Assembly (NCBI GenBank): GCA_001796335.1
Contig: MGMF01000021.1
Location: forward strand, 326,579 to 390,578
Source of the DNA: Chloroflexi bacterium GWB2_49_20
GTDB taxonomy: Bacteria; Chloroflexota; Anaerolineae; Anaerolineales; Villigracilaceae
Direction of reading: 5' to 3'
DNA: 64,000 nucleotides
Of this stretch, positions 43,443 through 50,789 are shown piece after piece. Numbering within the stretch: the first letter of the stretch is position 1; every line of letters starts with the position of its first letter. A model generated the notes under the pieces. That model was given only the letters and a program-made list of their open reading frames with translations. It was not told the DNA's origin and did not search any database. Both the position numbers and the translations under genes were made by a program.

Positions 43443-43742
43443 TCAAGATCCTCTTTCAGTCTGGAATCGATCATGCACTTCGTCAAATAGCCGCTCATCT
43501 GGATCACTTGAGGCTTGCAATCACGCGTTGCAACCTGGCTCTGGCTTCCATGGCAACCTCGTTCATCACAGGCTCTCCTTTGAGAGCTCCGATTATTGAT
43601 AAAGTCTGTCCGCAGTGCGGGCAGTATTTTCAGTCGTTCCGCCTCATCAATTACTTCTACCTTCAAATCAAGCAGGAATAGACGAAGAGCTGAATGTTCT
43701 TCTTCTGTCAGCGCTTCATCTAAATATAAGCAGGTATCTACT
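43443..43742 (-). pseudogene. Frameshifted zinc-ribbon ORF upstream of DUF4395
   Basis: No single frame covers this stretch. A coherent product appears when frames are joined: LDEALTEEEHSALRLFLLD, then VIDEAERLKYCPHCGQT, then MNEVAMEARARLQRV and DPDERLFDEVHDRFQTE. Two frame changes are needed, near 43630 and 43515. The acidic helical style and the CPHCG ribbon suggest a former small regulatory or adaptor protein. It might instead be two tiny genes. Confidence 0.45.
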
Positions 43743-43754
43743 CATACTACAACA

Positions 43755-43791
43755 AACACCCCCCAGCCACCTCCATCAACCGGGGGGTGTT
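43755..43791 (-). terminator. Hairpin with CCCCCC/GGGGGG stem
   Basis: A 10-bp perfect stem (AACACCCCCC and complement) encloses a 17-nt loop and is followed on the - strand by TTGTTGTAG. It ends transcription from the YHS gene at 43889, or attenuates the DUF4395 gene. Confidence 0.7.
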
Positions 43792-43818
43792 AATCTCCGC
43801 CACTTAGGGGAAGGCCCA

Positions 43819-43836
43819 ATAGGCAGAAATGCTTAT
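43819..43836. promoter_or_regulatory. Putative operator, TARGCA-N4-TGCYTA type
   Basis: ATAGGCAGAAATGCTTAT has near-perfect arms. It lies between the YHS gene and the frameshifted remnant/DUF4395 genes on the - strand, 77 bp before the remnant. Confidence 0.5.
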
Positions 43837-43888
43837 GGAAACAACCAAAACAGCTTGTCTTTTGGATAAGCCATTTTGAGGGAGCAAT

Positions 43889-44062
43889 TTAGTGATGAGG
43901 CGCGTATTTGTCCGCTTTGCCGAGATACTTCTCAAGTTCTTTGTCAAAGGATTTCTTGCACCCGAACGAGCAGAAGTAGTAGGTTTGTCCTTTATACTTG
44001 GATGTGCCAGCGGCGGTTGCGGGGTCAATATCCATTCCGCAGGCGAGATCTTTAATAGTCAT
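43889..44062 (-). CDS. YHS-domain metal-binding protein
   Basis: This 57-codon gene is below usual length cut-offs. The product reads KDLACGMDIDPATAAGTSKY and YYFCSFGCKKSFD with an APHH tail, a complete YHS domain very like the proteins at 22381 and 45357. The leader GGAACCTATGACT is identical to that of the YHS-ATPase gene at 42633. Longer frames over the same bases in other phases are shadows. Confidence 0.88.
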   Translation of the reverse strand: MTIKDLACGMDIDPATAAGTSKYKGQTYYFCSFGCKKSFDKELEKYLGKADKYAPHH

Positions 44063-44110
44063 AGGTTCCAGCCTTTCTTAGATAGAGATCTAAATTTCAT
44101 GAAGTATTTC

Positions 44111-44160
44111 TTACCTGGTATAGGACAAAAGAAAAGTGCGGAACAGTGAAATTATGCCTG
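44111..44160 (-). promoter_or_regulatory. Conserved upstream block of the YHS gene
   Basis: See 42681-42732. The shared order CAGGCA, CTGTTC, pyrimidine tract and TATAC lies 49-98 bp before the start codon. Confidence 0.4.
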
Positions 44161-44170
44161 CTTGAAACTG

Positions 44171-44214
44171 TCAGAAATAGTCTATGCTCATAAGGAAGCA
44201 TAGACTATTTCTGA
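44171..44214. terminator. Perfect 18-bp inverted repeat, terminator
   Basis: Arms 44171-44188 and 44197-44214 are perfectly complementary (18 bp) around an 8-nt loop. It lies 28 bp after the small membrane gene that ends the lgt transcript. Confidence 0.85.
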
Positions 44215-44242
44215 CAATGAAGATAGTTAAATTGGTGGATGG

Positions 44243-44404
44243 TCATACGTGATGGCTGATCAAAGCGACAATTCTCCAAAAAAGAAATGCGGCAGCCAAT
44301 ATGAGGATCACAATGGTCCAGAATTTATCCCAAAAATCCTTGCGCTGCTGTTTGGCTAACCTGACATCCAATTTCTCCTGAGAGGAAACACGCGCCTTCG
44401 ACAT
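44243..44404 (-). CDS. Small single-helix membrane protein after lgt
   Basis: This 53-residue protein, encoded 3 bp after the lgt stop, has a charged N-terminal half (KLDVRLAKQQRKDFWDKFW) and one helix ending RIVALISHHV. No family is recognised. Tight coupling to lgt and the terminator that follows support a real gene. Confidence 0.65.
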   Translation of the reverse strand: MSKARVSSQEKLDVRLAKQQRKDFWDKFWTIVILILAAAFLFWRIVALISHHV

Positions 44405-44407
44405 CGC

Positions 44408-45199
44408 TCACCCGGCGGATACCATCTGTTGATGGCGCTTCAAGGTTCGCACAATCAGCGGTATTGCAATCACAAAAGAAATCATTGCCACAACCTGTGA
44501 CTGGGTCAAGCCATAGACCATGATCTGGTATGAACTCGTAAAGGCCAGGAAGAAGCGTTCCACGCTGTAAAGGGTCAGGTAGATCAGAAAGAGCAAACCA
44601 TCCGGCCAGTTCTTCTTGCGCAGGCTCCAGAGCAGGGCAAAGATGCCAAGGTTGGCGATGATCTCGTACACTGGCATGGGGGTGTAGTACACTCCCAACT
44701 GGGGCACCATGGCGTTAGGACTGGTATAGGCAAAACCGAATGGTCCGTTGGTGGGTTTTCCCATGGCGTCACCGGTAATGACACAAGCGACACGCCCTAT
44801 AGCCTGCGCCAACACCAAGCCGGGTGCGGCAGCATCCAGCAGGCGCGGAAACCGCCAGCCCCGTCGCCGCGCCAGTATGGCTCCCACGATTAAACCACCC
44901 GTGATTCCGCCCCAAATAGCCAGTCCTCCTTCCCAGATATTTAGAACACGAATCGGGTCGGCAGCGAAGGTGTCAGACCAGTGGTCGATCACATGAAAGA
45001 GCCTAGCGCCGATCAGCCCACCTAGTACAATCCAAACGGCAATATCATAGATGGCATCTTTTTTGAATCCCTTTCGGGAGGCTTCTTTCGCCACTAGCCA
45101 GATGCCCACGATAATGGCAGTCAGGACAATCAGGCTATACCAGCGAATGTGCAGGTGACCGATGCTGAAGATGATCGGGTCCAGTGTAATAGTAAACAT
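44408..45199 (-). CDS. lgt: Prolipoprotein diacylglyceryl transferase (copy 2)
   Basis: This 263-residue enzyme matches copy 1 (4665-5450) along its length: RWYSLIVLTAI, GGLIGARLFHVIDHWSD, IWEGGLAIWGG, GRVACVITGDAMGKPTNGPFGFAY and TPMPVYE are shared. AGGAGA precedes the ATG. Two close Lgt copies 40 kb apart in a metal island are unusual because Lgt is normally single-copy. One may be the housekeeping enzyme and the other island-specific, or both may belong to the island. Confidence 0.95.
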   Translation of the reverse strand: MFTITLDPIIFSIGHLHIRWYSLIVLTAIIVGIWLVAKEASRKGFKKDAIYDIAVWIVLGGLIGARLFHVIDHWSDTFAADPIRVLNIWEGGLAIWGGITGGLIVGAILARRRGWRFPRLLDAAAPGLVLAQAIGRVACVITGDAMGKPTNGPFGFAYTSPNAMVPQLGVYYTPMPVYEIIANLGIFALLWSLRKKNWPDGLLFLIYLTLYSVERFFLAFTSSYQIMVYGLTQSQVVAMISFVIAIPLIVRTLKRHQQMVSAG

Positions 45200-45257
45200 G
45201 TTGGGCTATCTCCTATGCTAACTTAAACTGCCCCACAAACCCACGTTTAAGTATAAC

Positions 45258-45292
45258 AATCAAGCTTTCGGGTTTGCACCGAAAGCTTGATT
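45258..45292. terminator. Perfect 14-bp hairpin terminator
   Basis: The arms AATCAAGCTTTCGG and complement enclose a 7-nt loop. It lies between the YHS gene (ending 45357) and the lgt start on the - strand. Confidence 0.85.
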
Positions 45293-45356
45293 ACCTGAGG
45301 TTATCAAGATGCAGTTCACTTAAAAGGTAAGGTTTGAATAAAACGTCTGATGATTG

Positions 45357-45533
45357 TCAGTGACTGTGATGCTGGCTGTGATCTTCGGTTTTAATAAATT
45401 TCTGCGGTTCTTTATCGAATGCTTTTTTGCATCCGAGCGAACAAAAATAGAACGTTTGTCCCTTGTATTCGGATTTGCCGGCAGCAGTCTTGGGGTCAAC
45501 ATCCATACCACATACGGGATCTTTTGTATTCAT
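45357..45533 (-). CDS. YHS-domain metal-binding protein with His-rich tail
   Basis: This 58-codon gene falls under usual length limits. The product reads KDPVCGMDVDPKTAAGKSEY and FYFCSLGCKKAFD and ends in DHSQHHSH, adding possible metal ligands. It is flanked by the terminator at 45258 and by a frameshifted YHS copy upstream. Confidence 0.88.
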   Translation of the reverse strand: MNTKDPVCGMDVDPKTAAGKSEYKGQTFYFCSLGCKKAFDKEPQKFIKTEDHSQHHSH

Positions 45534-45591
45534 GGTTTATCCTTTCACTAATAAGAATTGTTGGTATTGTTCGGTTTATAAATCGCAGCAT

Positions 45592-45773
45592 CTACAAATG
45601 AATCTGATTATTGTTGTGCACTGGCTTTGCATGAACTACATACTTATCAGGCTCACGGTCGAACTTGCGTTTGATAACAAGGAACAATAGATGTACATCA
45701 GGTCATGATAGACAGTCTTGGCAGCGGCTTTTTGGGGATCAACCTGCATTCCGCAGATGAGATCTTTTACCAT
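45592..45773 (-). pseudogene. Frameshifted YHS-domain gene
   Basis: From the ATG at 45773 the frame reads MVKDLICGMQVDPQKAAAKTVYHDLMYIYC, a YHS start. The homologous C-terminal half (KRKFDREPDKYVVHAKPVH) continues only after a single-base frame change near 45680, and the second YHS cysteine is replaced. Without the shift a 47-residue truncated product would be made. Confidence 0.7.
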
Positions 45774-45876
45774 AACGAAGTCCTTCCCGGGACGATCAAG
45801 ATGCTCAACTATACGCTTTTTTCTGCGAATCACCCAGCGCTGATTTGCTTAATGGAAAATAAGCATTTTGGCGCGT

Positions 45877-46638
45877 TTATGCCTCCTGCCGGAGGGCATG
45901 ACCACTCAAATATCCCAGGTATGCAGGAACCAGCGGAATAACACATGGTGATAAGAAAGATAATGTCCCAGCCAGGATAGCAGTTAGGTAGGAGGGAACC
46001 CCACTACCGGTGGAGAAGATATCGATAAAAAGCTTGTTCTTAAAAGCCCAGATTGCGATCAACGACATCCAGTTCGTCACCAGGAGCACCCCGATGGAAA
46101 TGATCAGGATGCCGCTCGCTATCTGGAAAGCACGACGAAAACGGGACAACTTGCGCATCCAGCCGGTCGCCCGATCCAAACCGAGGGCCAATAGTAAGAA
46201 TGGGATGCCAAGACCCAAAGAATAGCCAGATGCAAGCCACATGGCCTGCGCGGCGCCACTCTGGCTGACGCCAAGAGTCAGGATCGCCCCTAGTGTCGCA
46301 CCGATACAGGGAGTCCAGCCAGCCGCGAAGAAGAGCCCCATCAAGGCAGAGCTGGCATAGGTGCCTGTCCGGCCGCTGAATTGCGGTCGGGTGTCATAAT
46401 AAAACCAGGGAATGCGGATAATGTCCAGGGTGGCCAGACCAAACAGGATAACCAATACACCGCCGATGCGAGCGATGATGGTTTTGTAAGAGCTGAACAA
46501 TTGCCCAATGATGGTTGCAGTACCGCCCCAACCGATGATAAAAACGAGCGAGAAGCTGATGACGAAGATCAGAGCATGTACTAATACCCGGATACGGCTG
46601 TTGCTTTTCTGGTTTTTCTGGCTACCCGTAAGTTCCAT
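45877..46638 (-). CDS. CcdA-type thiol transporter with circularly permuted helix order
   Basis: The protein has 253 residues. In canonical CcdA the first helix carries the LSFLSPCVxPLVPAYLSYLxG motif. Here that motif (LSFLSPCVIPLVPAYLGYLSG) is at the extreme C-terminus, about residues 225-245. The chain begins at what is normally helix 2 (RVLVHALIFVISFSLVF), and the second cysteine motif FAAGWTPCIGATLGAI lies near 100. CcdA has both ends outside and six helices, so moving helix 1 to the end keeps every helix direction. It should pass electrons to extracytoplasmic thiols. A histidine kinase gene lies 24 bp upstream. Confidence 0.85.
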   Translation of the reverse strand: MELTGSQKNQKSNSRIRVLVHALIFVISFSLVFIIGWGGTATIIGQLFSSYKTIIARIGGVLVILFGLATLDIIRIPWFYYDTRPQFSGRTGTYASSALMGLFFAAGWTPCIGATLGAILTLGVSQSGAAQAMWLASGYSLGLGIPFLLLALGLDRATGWMRKLSRFRRAFQIASGILIISIGVLLVTNWMSLIAIWAFKNKLFIDIFSTGSGVPSYLTAILAGTLSFLSPCVIPLVPAYLGYLSGHALRQEA

Positions 46639-46662
46639 TTATTCTTATACTCCTTGTCACTT

Positions 46663-48369
46663 TCAGTGAGGAAATGGTAAATAAATCTTGAGACATGCGC
46701 CTTTTCCCTGCGAAGAGGATATCTCCAGGCGCGCTCCAATCAGCTCGGACCGTTCATAAAGACCCAGAAGCCCAAAGTGACCTTGTGGTGTGAATTCAGC
46801 AGGAGTTTTGGGGACTTCAAAACCTTGCCCATCATCAGTAATTTCAAGCCTTGCGGCTTGAGGATTGAATTCCACACGGACCGAGATTTTCCTGGCCTGG
46901 GAATGACGGACAGCGTTATTGAGTGCCTCCTGAACCATGCGGTAGAGCGCCAGCTCTACCTCAGCCGGCAAGCGGCGTTCCATGCCAGAAGATTGGAAAT
47001 CAACCAGTACCCCACTACTTTGGCTGGTTTCATGTGCCAGCATATCCAATGCCGCCACCAACCCCAGGTCTTCCAGGTAAATGGGTCGCAGGGCGCGAGT
47101 CGTCCTGCGCAAGTCATTGATGGTTTGTTCAATCAAACTTTCCAACTCCTCCAACTCAGAAGCAGGGGACTCTTTCTTCCGGGGCATTCGGGCCAATTGC
47201 ACCCTCTGTTTGAGGGCGATCAAGGACTGAATGGTATCATCGTGAAGCTCACGTGCCAGGCGTAACCGCTCAGCTTCCTGGCCCTGCGTGATCGCACCTA
47301 TATAACTATGCAGGCTTTTCTGGGCAGCCTGGAGCTGGCCTGCCATGTGGATCAGTTCATTCTGCAAATCGCGAATTTCAGCGATACCCCCCACCGGTAT
47401 CTCGATTTCCTGAAAATTTCCCCAGGCCAATTTGGCTGCCTTCAATTCCAATTTCTGTAGTGGGTGAACAATCTGCTTGGTTCCAAACCATAGCGCCAGC
47501 ATGGCTAGCAGAAGCGCAGGCACCATTATGAGAGGGATGATCTGTGATGTACGCAGGGTAGGGCTGGAGACCAACTCCCAGGATTCCTCAGTGATAATGA
47601 CCCAATTAACAGTCCGGATCGGGCTGTAAGCTACCACATGCTCATCTCGTCTTACCTTCATGTAAGTGGTACCACTTTGTCCATTGAACGCTTCTGCGAC
47701 ACCAGGATGACGTTCCGGATCTCCTGCAAGGGTAGCCGGTCCACTGTGATACAGGACTTGGGAGGTTGGTTCAATGACATAGATTGCCGTCTCCCCTCCT
47801 GGTGGATAGATTTCCTCCAATTTGTGCCGGATGAGTTTTTCCGGTGAGAAAGCACCTACAGCGATCAGATTGCCGTCATCCGTAGCTGATGAAACCAGGA
47901 TGACCTGCTTACCATCCACCGGATAGAGAAAGACAGCGGAAATAGCAGGAAAAGTTACCGGGTCCAGAACACTGGTGATCTCAAGGGTGCCTGAAAGCGA
48001 CTGCCAGAAACTCTGGTCGCCAGTTGCTGCCAGAAGCATGCCATCTTGCTGGATAAAAGCCGTCCCGTAATCGAATTCCCCCATCAAGGATTCTGAAGAA
48101 GCCAGGATCGCATCAAGGCTTTCCTGTTGATCGAAACTTGCAAGCAAGGCCAAGCTGCGGATGGCGTAGAGTCGGTATTTGATCTCAGACTCGACGGCGC
48201 TAGCAGCGCTCTGAGCAGAACGCTCGTCCCTTTCTCCCACCACAGAACGCATGGCGTATTGGTGGATTGAGAAACTAACAAGACTGATTGCCACCAGCAG
48301 GATCGTCAGAGGCAGAATGATGACCGCCAGGGACTGGAGAGTTGAGCCGCGCCATAAGGTTTTTTTCAT
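46663..48369 (-). CDS. Sensor histidine kinase, NarX/LiaS type
   Basis: The 568-residue protein has a first helix near 12-34, an extracytoplasmic double-Cache-like sensor region (about 38-265), a second helix near 280-300, a HAMP segment, a HisKA_3 domain with the phospho-acceptor histidine in ARELHDDTIQSL, and a HATPase domain with NNAVRHSQA and DDGQGFEVP. I chose the ATG at 48369, one base after the response-regulator stop; the longer frame overlaps that gene. The ligand is unknown. Its position inside the metal island suggests control of some of these operons. Confidence 0.92.
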   Translation of the reverse strand: MKKTLWRGSTLQSLAVIILPLTILLVAISLVSFSIHQYAMRSVVGERDERSAQSAASAVESEIKYRLYAIRSLALLASFDQQESLDAILASSESLMGEFDYGTAFIQQDGMLLAATGDQSFWQSLSGTLEITSVLDPVTFPAISAVFLYPVDGKQVILVSSATDDGNLIAVGAFSPEKLIRHKLEEIYPPGGETAIYVIEPTSQVLYHSGPATLAGDPERHPGVAEAFNGQSGTTYMKVRRDEHVVAYSPIRTVNWVIITEESWELVSSPTLRTSQIIPLIMVPALLLAMLALWFGTKQIVHPLQKLELKAAKLAWGNFQEIEIPVGGIAEIRDLQNELIHMAGQLQAAQKSLHSYIGAITQGQEAERLRLARELHDDTIQSLIALKQRVQLARMPRKKESPASELEELESLIEQTINDLRRTTRALRPIYLEDLGLVAALDMLAHETSQSSGVLVDFQSSGMERRLPAEVELALYRMVQEALNNAVRHSQARKISVRVEFNPQAARLEITDDGQGFEVPKTPAEFTPQGHFGLLGLYERSELIGARLEISSSQGKGACLKIYLPFPH

Positions 48370-48370
48370 G

Positions 48371-49048
48371 TTAATCTTCCGTGATCGTTCCTGCTGATTG
48401 CGAAATCCAACCCAACGAAACCGCACGCATGACCGCCTCAGTGCGGCTGTCAGCCTGAAGCTTAGTAAAAATGTGAGCCAGATGTCCTTGCACGGTACGG
48501 TCGCTAATATCCAGTTGGACAGCGATTGCCTTGTTAGTGTAACCCTTAGCAGTCAACTGGAGCACTTGCATCTCTCGATCTGTGAGTGGTTGGAAAGCGA
48601 TTGTATTGTGTTGATCGAACATTTGGGTCATCACCTTGCGAGTGATGGTTGCATCAAGGGCAGATTTACCTGCATGCACATCGTAAACAGCCTGGATGAG
48701 TTCATCGGGAGATGCTGTTTTGAGAACATAACCATTTGCTCCGGCTTGCAGCACGCTCATCACATATGGGGTGTCATCATAGGCAGTGAGAATCAGCACT
48801 CCCACCCCTACTAAATTCGCCCGAATCCAGCGTGTGACTTCAATTCCGCTGAATTTTGGCATCTGGATATCCAACACAGCCACATCCGGCTTGTACTGCT
48901 CTATCAGTATTTTGGCAGCTTCACCGTCTTCCGCTTCTGCGACAATTTCGATGTCTCCAGGTTGCTCTAAAAAACGGCGAATTCCGGCTCGCACAATCGA
49001 ATGGTCATCAGCCAGAAGGACACGTATAGGGAAAGAGTCAGCGGACAT
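48371..49048 (-). CDS. NarL/LuxR-family response regulator
   Basis: This 225-residue protein has a receiver domain with acidic residues in LLADDHS, phospho-acceptor aspartate in VAVLDIQMP near 59 and lysine in YVLKTAS. The C-terminal helix-turn-helix is LTDREMQVLQLTAKGYTNKAIAVQLDISDRTVQGHLAHIFTK. It is cotranscribed with the kinase (1-nt gap). Targets are unknown. Confidence 0.95.
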   Translation of the reverse strand: MSADSFPIRVLLADDHSIVRAGIRRFLEQPGDIEIVAEAEDGEAAKILIEQYKPDVAVLDIQMPKFSGIEVTRWIRANLVGVGVLILTAYDDTPYVMSVLQAGANGYVLKTASPDELIQAVYDVHAGKSALDATITRKVMTQMFDQHNTIAFQPLTDREMQVLQLTAKGYTNKAIAVQLDISDRTVQGHLAHIFTKLQADSRTEAVMRAVSLGWISQSAGTITED

Positions 49049-49280
49049 AGGATCTCCTAGGATATCTATGAGCGTACATTTATTAGCAAACCCGGCTCAG
49101 ATAATACGCCGTTCAAGAAAGGAAAGCGTAAATAAAGTATATCGCATTCCTTGTACCATTCCAGCTTTTGCCATTTAAGACTGGGTCGAGTAAGGTAGGC
49201 CGATATTTATTGAAAATTATCTATAATAAGATAATCCAATGACTGATAAGTAATTCCATAAGAGGCTTCTCAGATGATCA

Positions 49281-49649
49281 TCAATGTTCGCTCTCTAGTA
49301 CCTCTGGAACAGGCTGAGGCAGGGTTTTCTTAATCAGCATTTCTAAGAGCCGGCCGATGGGATGTTCAGGTGTATTCACGAGGTAAAACCAAGTGGTTTC
49401 TTGAAAGCTGTGTACGAGAATGGACGCAGGTGCCTGCTTTCCTTTATAGATCAGCAGTACGATCATCTGGCAATCGCAGTCTTCTGTGCCATGATGGGGA
49501 CAGGGGCAATTGGAATGTGAGAGTCTCGCTTCCCGCAAGTCGAAGGTACGTATAACTTGCAAACCGGCTTTCTCCAACAGTTGGACCGCCCAGGGGATGG
49601 CTTCTTCGCCTGGCTTTTCAATAACCAATAATGGAGAGTTAGTACTCAT
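49281..49649 (-). CDS. Cys/His-motif protein (CPCxHHGxxxCxC family)
   Basis: This soluble 122-residue protein shares with 13165-13500 the run LLEKAGLQVIRTFDLREA, the motif CPCPHHGTEDCDCQM at about 49-63, VLLIY and SILVHSF. The C-terminus is longer. I chose the ATG at 49649 with TGGAG upstream. A TARGCA-N4-TGCYTA palindrome lies 98 bp before the start, as for the 13165 gene, so both are probably controlled by the same factor. Function is unknown; metal binding is likely. Confidence 0.8.
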   Translation of the reverse strand: MSTNSPLLVIEKPGEEAIPWAVQLLEKAGLQVIRTFDLREARLSHSNCPCPHHGTEDCDCQMIVLLIYKGKQAPASILVHSFQETTWFYLVNTPEHPIGRLLEMLIKKTLPQPVPEVLESEH

Positions 49650-49746
49650 CAAATCACTCCAGGTACCACAAACGCGACAGGGTTGTTATGATCTTAGAAT
49701 ACCTCAATGTTTTATTTGGGGGAACCGTCATTTGTCGCATTCCCAT

Positions 49747-49762
49747 ATAAGCATTTTTGCCT
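49747..49762. promoter_or_regulatory. Putative operator, TARGCA-N4-TGCYTA type
   Basis: TAAGCATTTTTGCCTA has two good half-sites around TTTT. It lies between the Cys/His-motif gene and the Ig-like selenoprotein candidate, both on the - strand, and would serve the former. Confidence 0.5.
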
Positions 49763-49839
49763 AAAACATCTTGAAAAATAATTCATCGGGCTGAGTACTT
49801 AACCCAACCCGATGAATTGCTCGTTCACTTGTCTTGTTT

Positions 49840-50340
49840 TTATGGTACCCAGTTTGATAATACGGTTAGAGTATGGTCAGGTTTTATTGGATCATTGGTA
49901 GGGAGATGCAAAAGAAAGTTGTGTTTCCCGCCCATATCACCGTGCATCATGAACTCAATTGCAAGAGTTGTGCTTTTACCGGGTTGAAGGACCATCGAAC
50001 CGATGGTCGGCGTAGGAGGTCAACACCCCTCCACAACTTCAACGTAAGGTTGTTCCGAAAAACGCAGAGGCTGGTCGCCAACATTCGTCAGGAGAAAGGA
50101 TACCTTGACTGTGCTTCCTAGTTTTTTGTCTCCCAAGTCAACTTGTTCCTGGTCTACTTTCAAACTTGGTGCACCATTCACCTCAATGGCGGCAAGTTGT
50201 TGCGAATTTTGATTTCCTCGAAGGAGGAGAAATGCCACCCCGATCAAGAACACTCCACCAAGTGCGAGAAAAAGCCAGGTTCGTTGAGTGCGAAGGCGTT
50301 TCTTAGCCAAACGTCTTGCTTCAAATTTTTTATTGTGCAT
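49840..50340 (-). CDS. Membrane-anchored Ig-like-fold protein, probable selenoprotein with in-frame UGA
   Basis: From the ATG at 50340 the frame encodes a basic N-terminus, one helix (about 22-40) and an extracytoplasmic beta domain, then meets UGA at codon 107 (50020-50022) directly after VVEGC. The same frame continues with PPTPTIGSMVLQPGKS, EFMMHGDMGGKH and HLPTNDPIKPDHTLTVLSNWVP to a TAA at 49840, 166 residues in all. Relatives of this DUF1573-like type have, as I recall, a Cys-Cys-Pro-Pro motif here, so the UGA replaces the second cysteine. An 8-bp hairpin with loop GUU lies 19 nt after the UGA. GGAG precedes the start. Confidence 0.75.
49990..50008 (-). promoter_or_regulatory. SECIS-like hairpin downstream of the UGA codon
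   Basis: In the mRNA an 8-bp perfect stem (GACCATCG/CGATGGTC) closes a 3-nt loop GUU. The loop begins 20 nt after the UGA at 50020-50022 and starts with G, in line with bacterial SECIS geometry. Confidence 0.6.
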
Positions 50341-50789
50341 ATAGTTTCTCCAAATATCAAGTTATCTCTCGGTTGAAATTTTATCCCCCCTGCCTGGGTC
50401 GTGCATATAGGCATAATTGCCTAATTGGGGTAGGCTTTATTGCTATCAATCTTCGTAATTCCCCCGGCGGGTCATATGGTTGAATACTGGGACGCGTTTG
50501 TGTAGAATAAATCAATAGTGTGAACATTCCCTTCAGGTGAGCAAATTGCAACCTGTATTTATAGGCAAAGGAATCCTTTAACATTTGTAGTGGAAGACCA
50601 GGCTAAAGTCACTCATGTGTCCCGGTCTCGCTTGATACAATTAGTTGCACTTATCCAGAAAGGTTTTCTGTATACAACTTGCTTCTTTTACACATCCTCC
50701 AGGCACTGCCAGCCGCCGTTTTGTTCGGCTCTTCTGCCCCCTTTCCAAACTGTTGCTGGGGGAGATCGATCCCATTCCCTTGACCACCT
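50341..50789. other. Intergenic region with operator; no convincing gene
   Basis: The left end holds the promoter side of the Ig-like gene, with a palindrome at 50408-50423. Two overlapping + strand frames from 50590 look partly protein-like but have no ribosome-binding site and run antisense into the methyltransferase gene. I regard them as shadow or a decayed fragment. Confidence 0.5.
50408..50423. promoter_or_regulatory. Perfect palindrome TAGGCATAATTGCCTA (putative operator)
   Basis: The 6-bp arms TAGGCA and TGCCTA flank TAAT. The site is 67 bp upstream of the Ig-like selenoprotein candidate and is the cleanest short example of the recurring motif. Confidence 0.6.
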
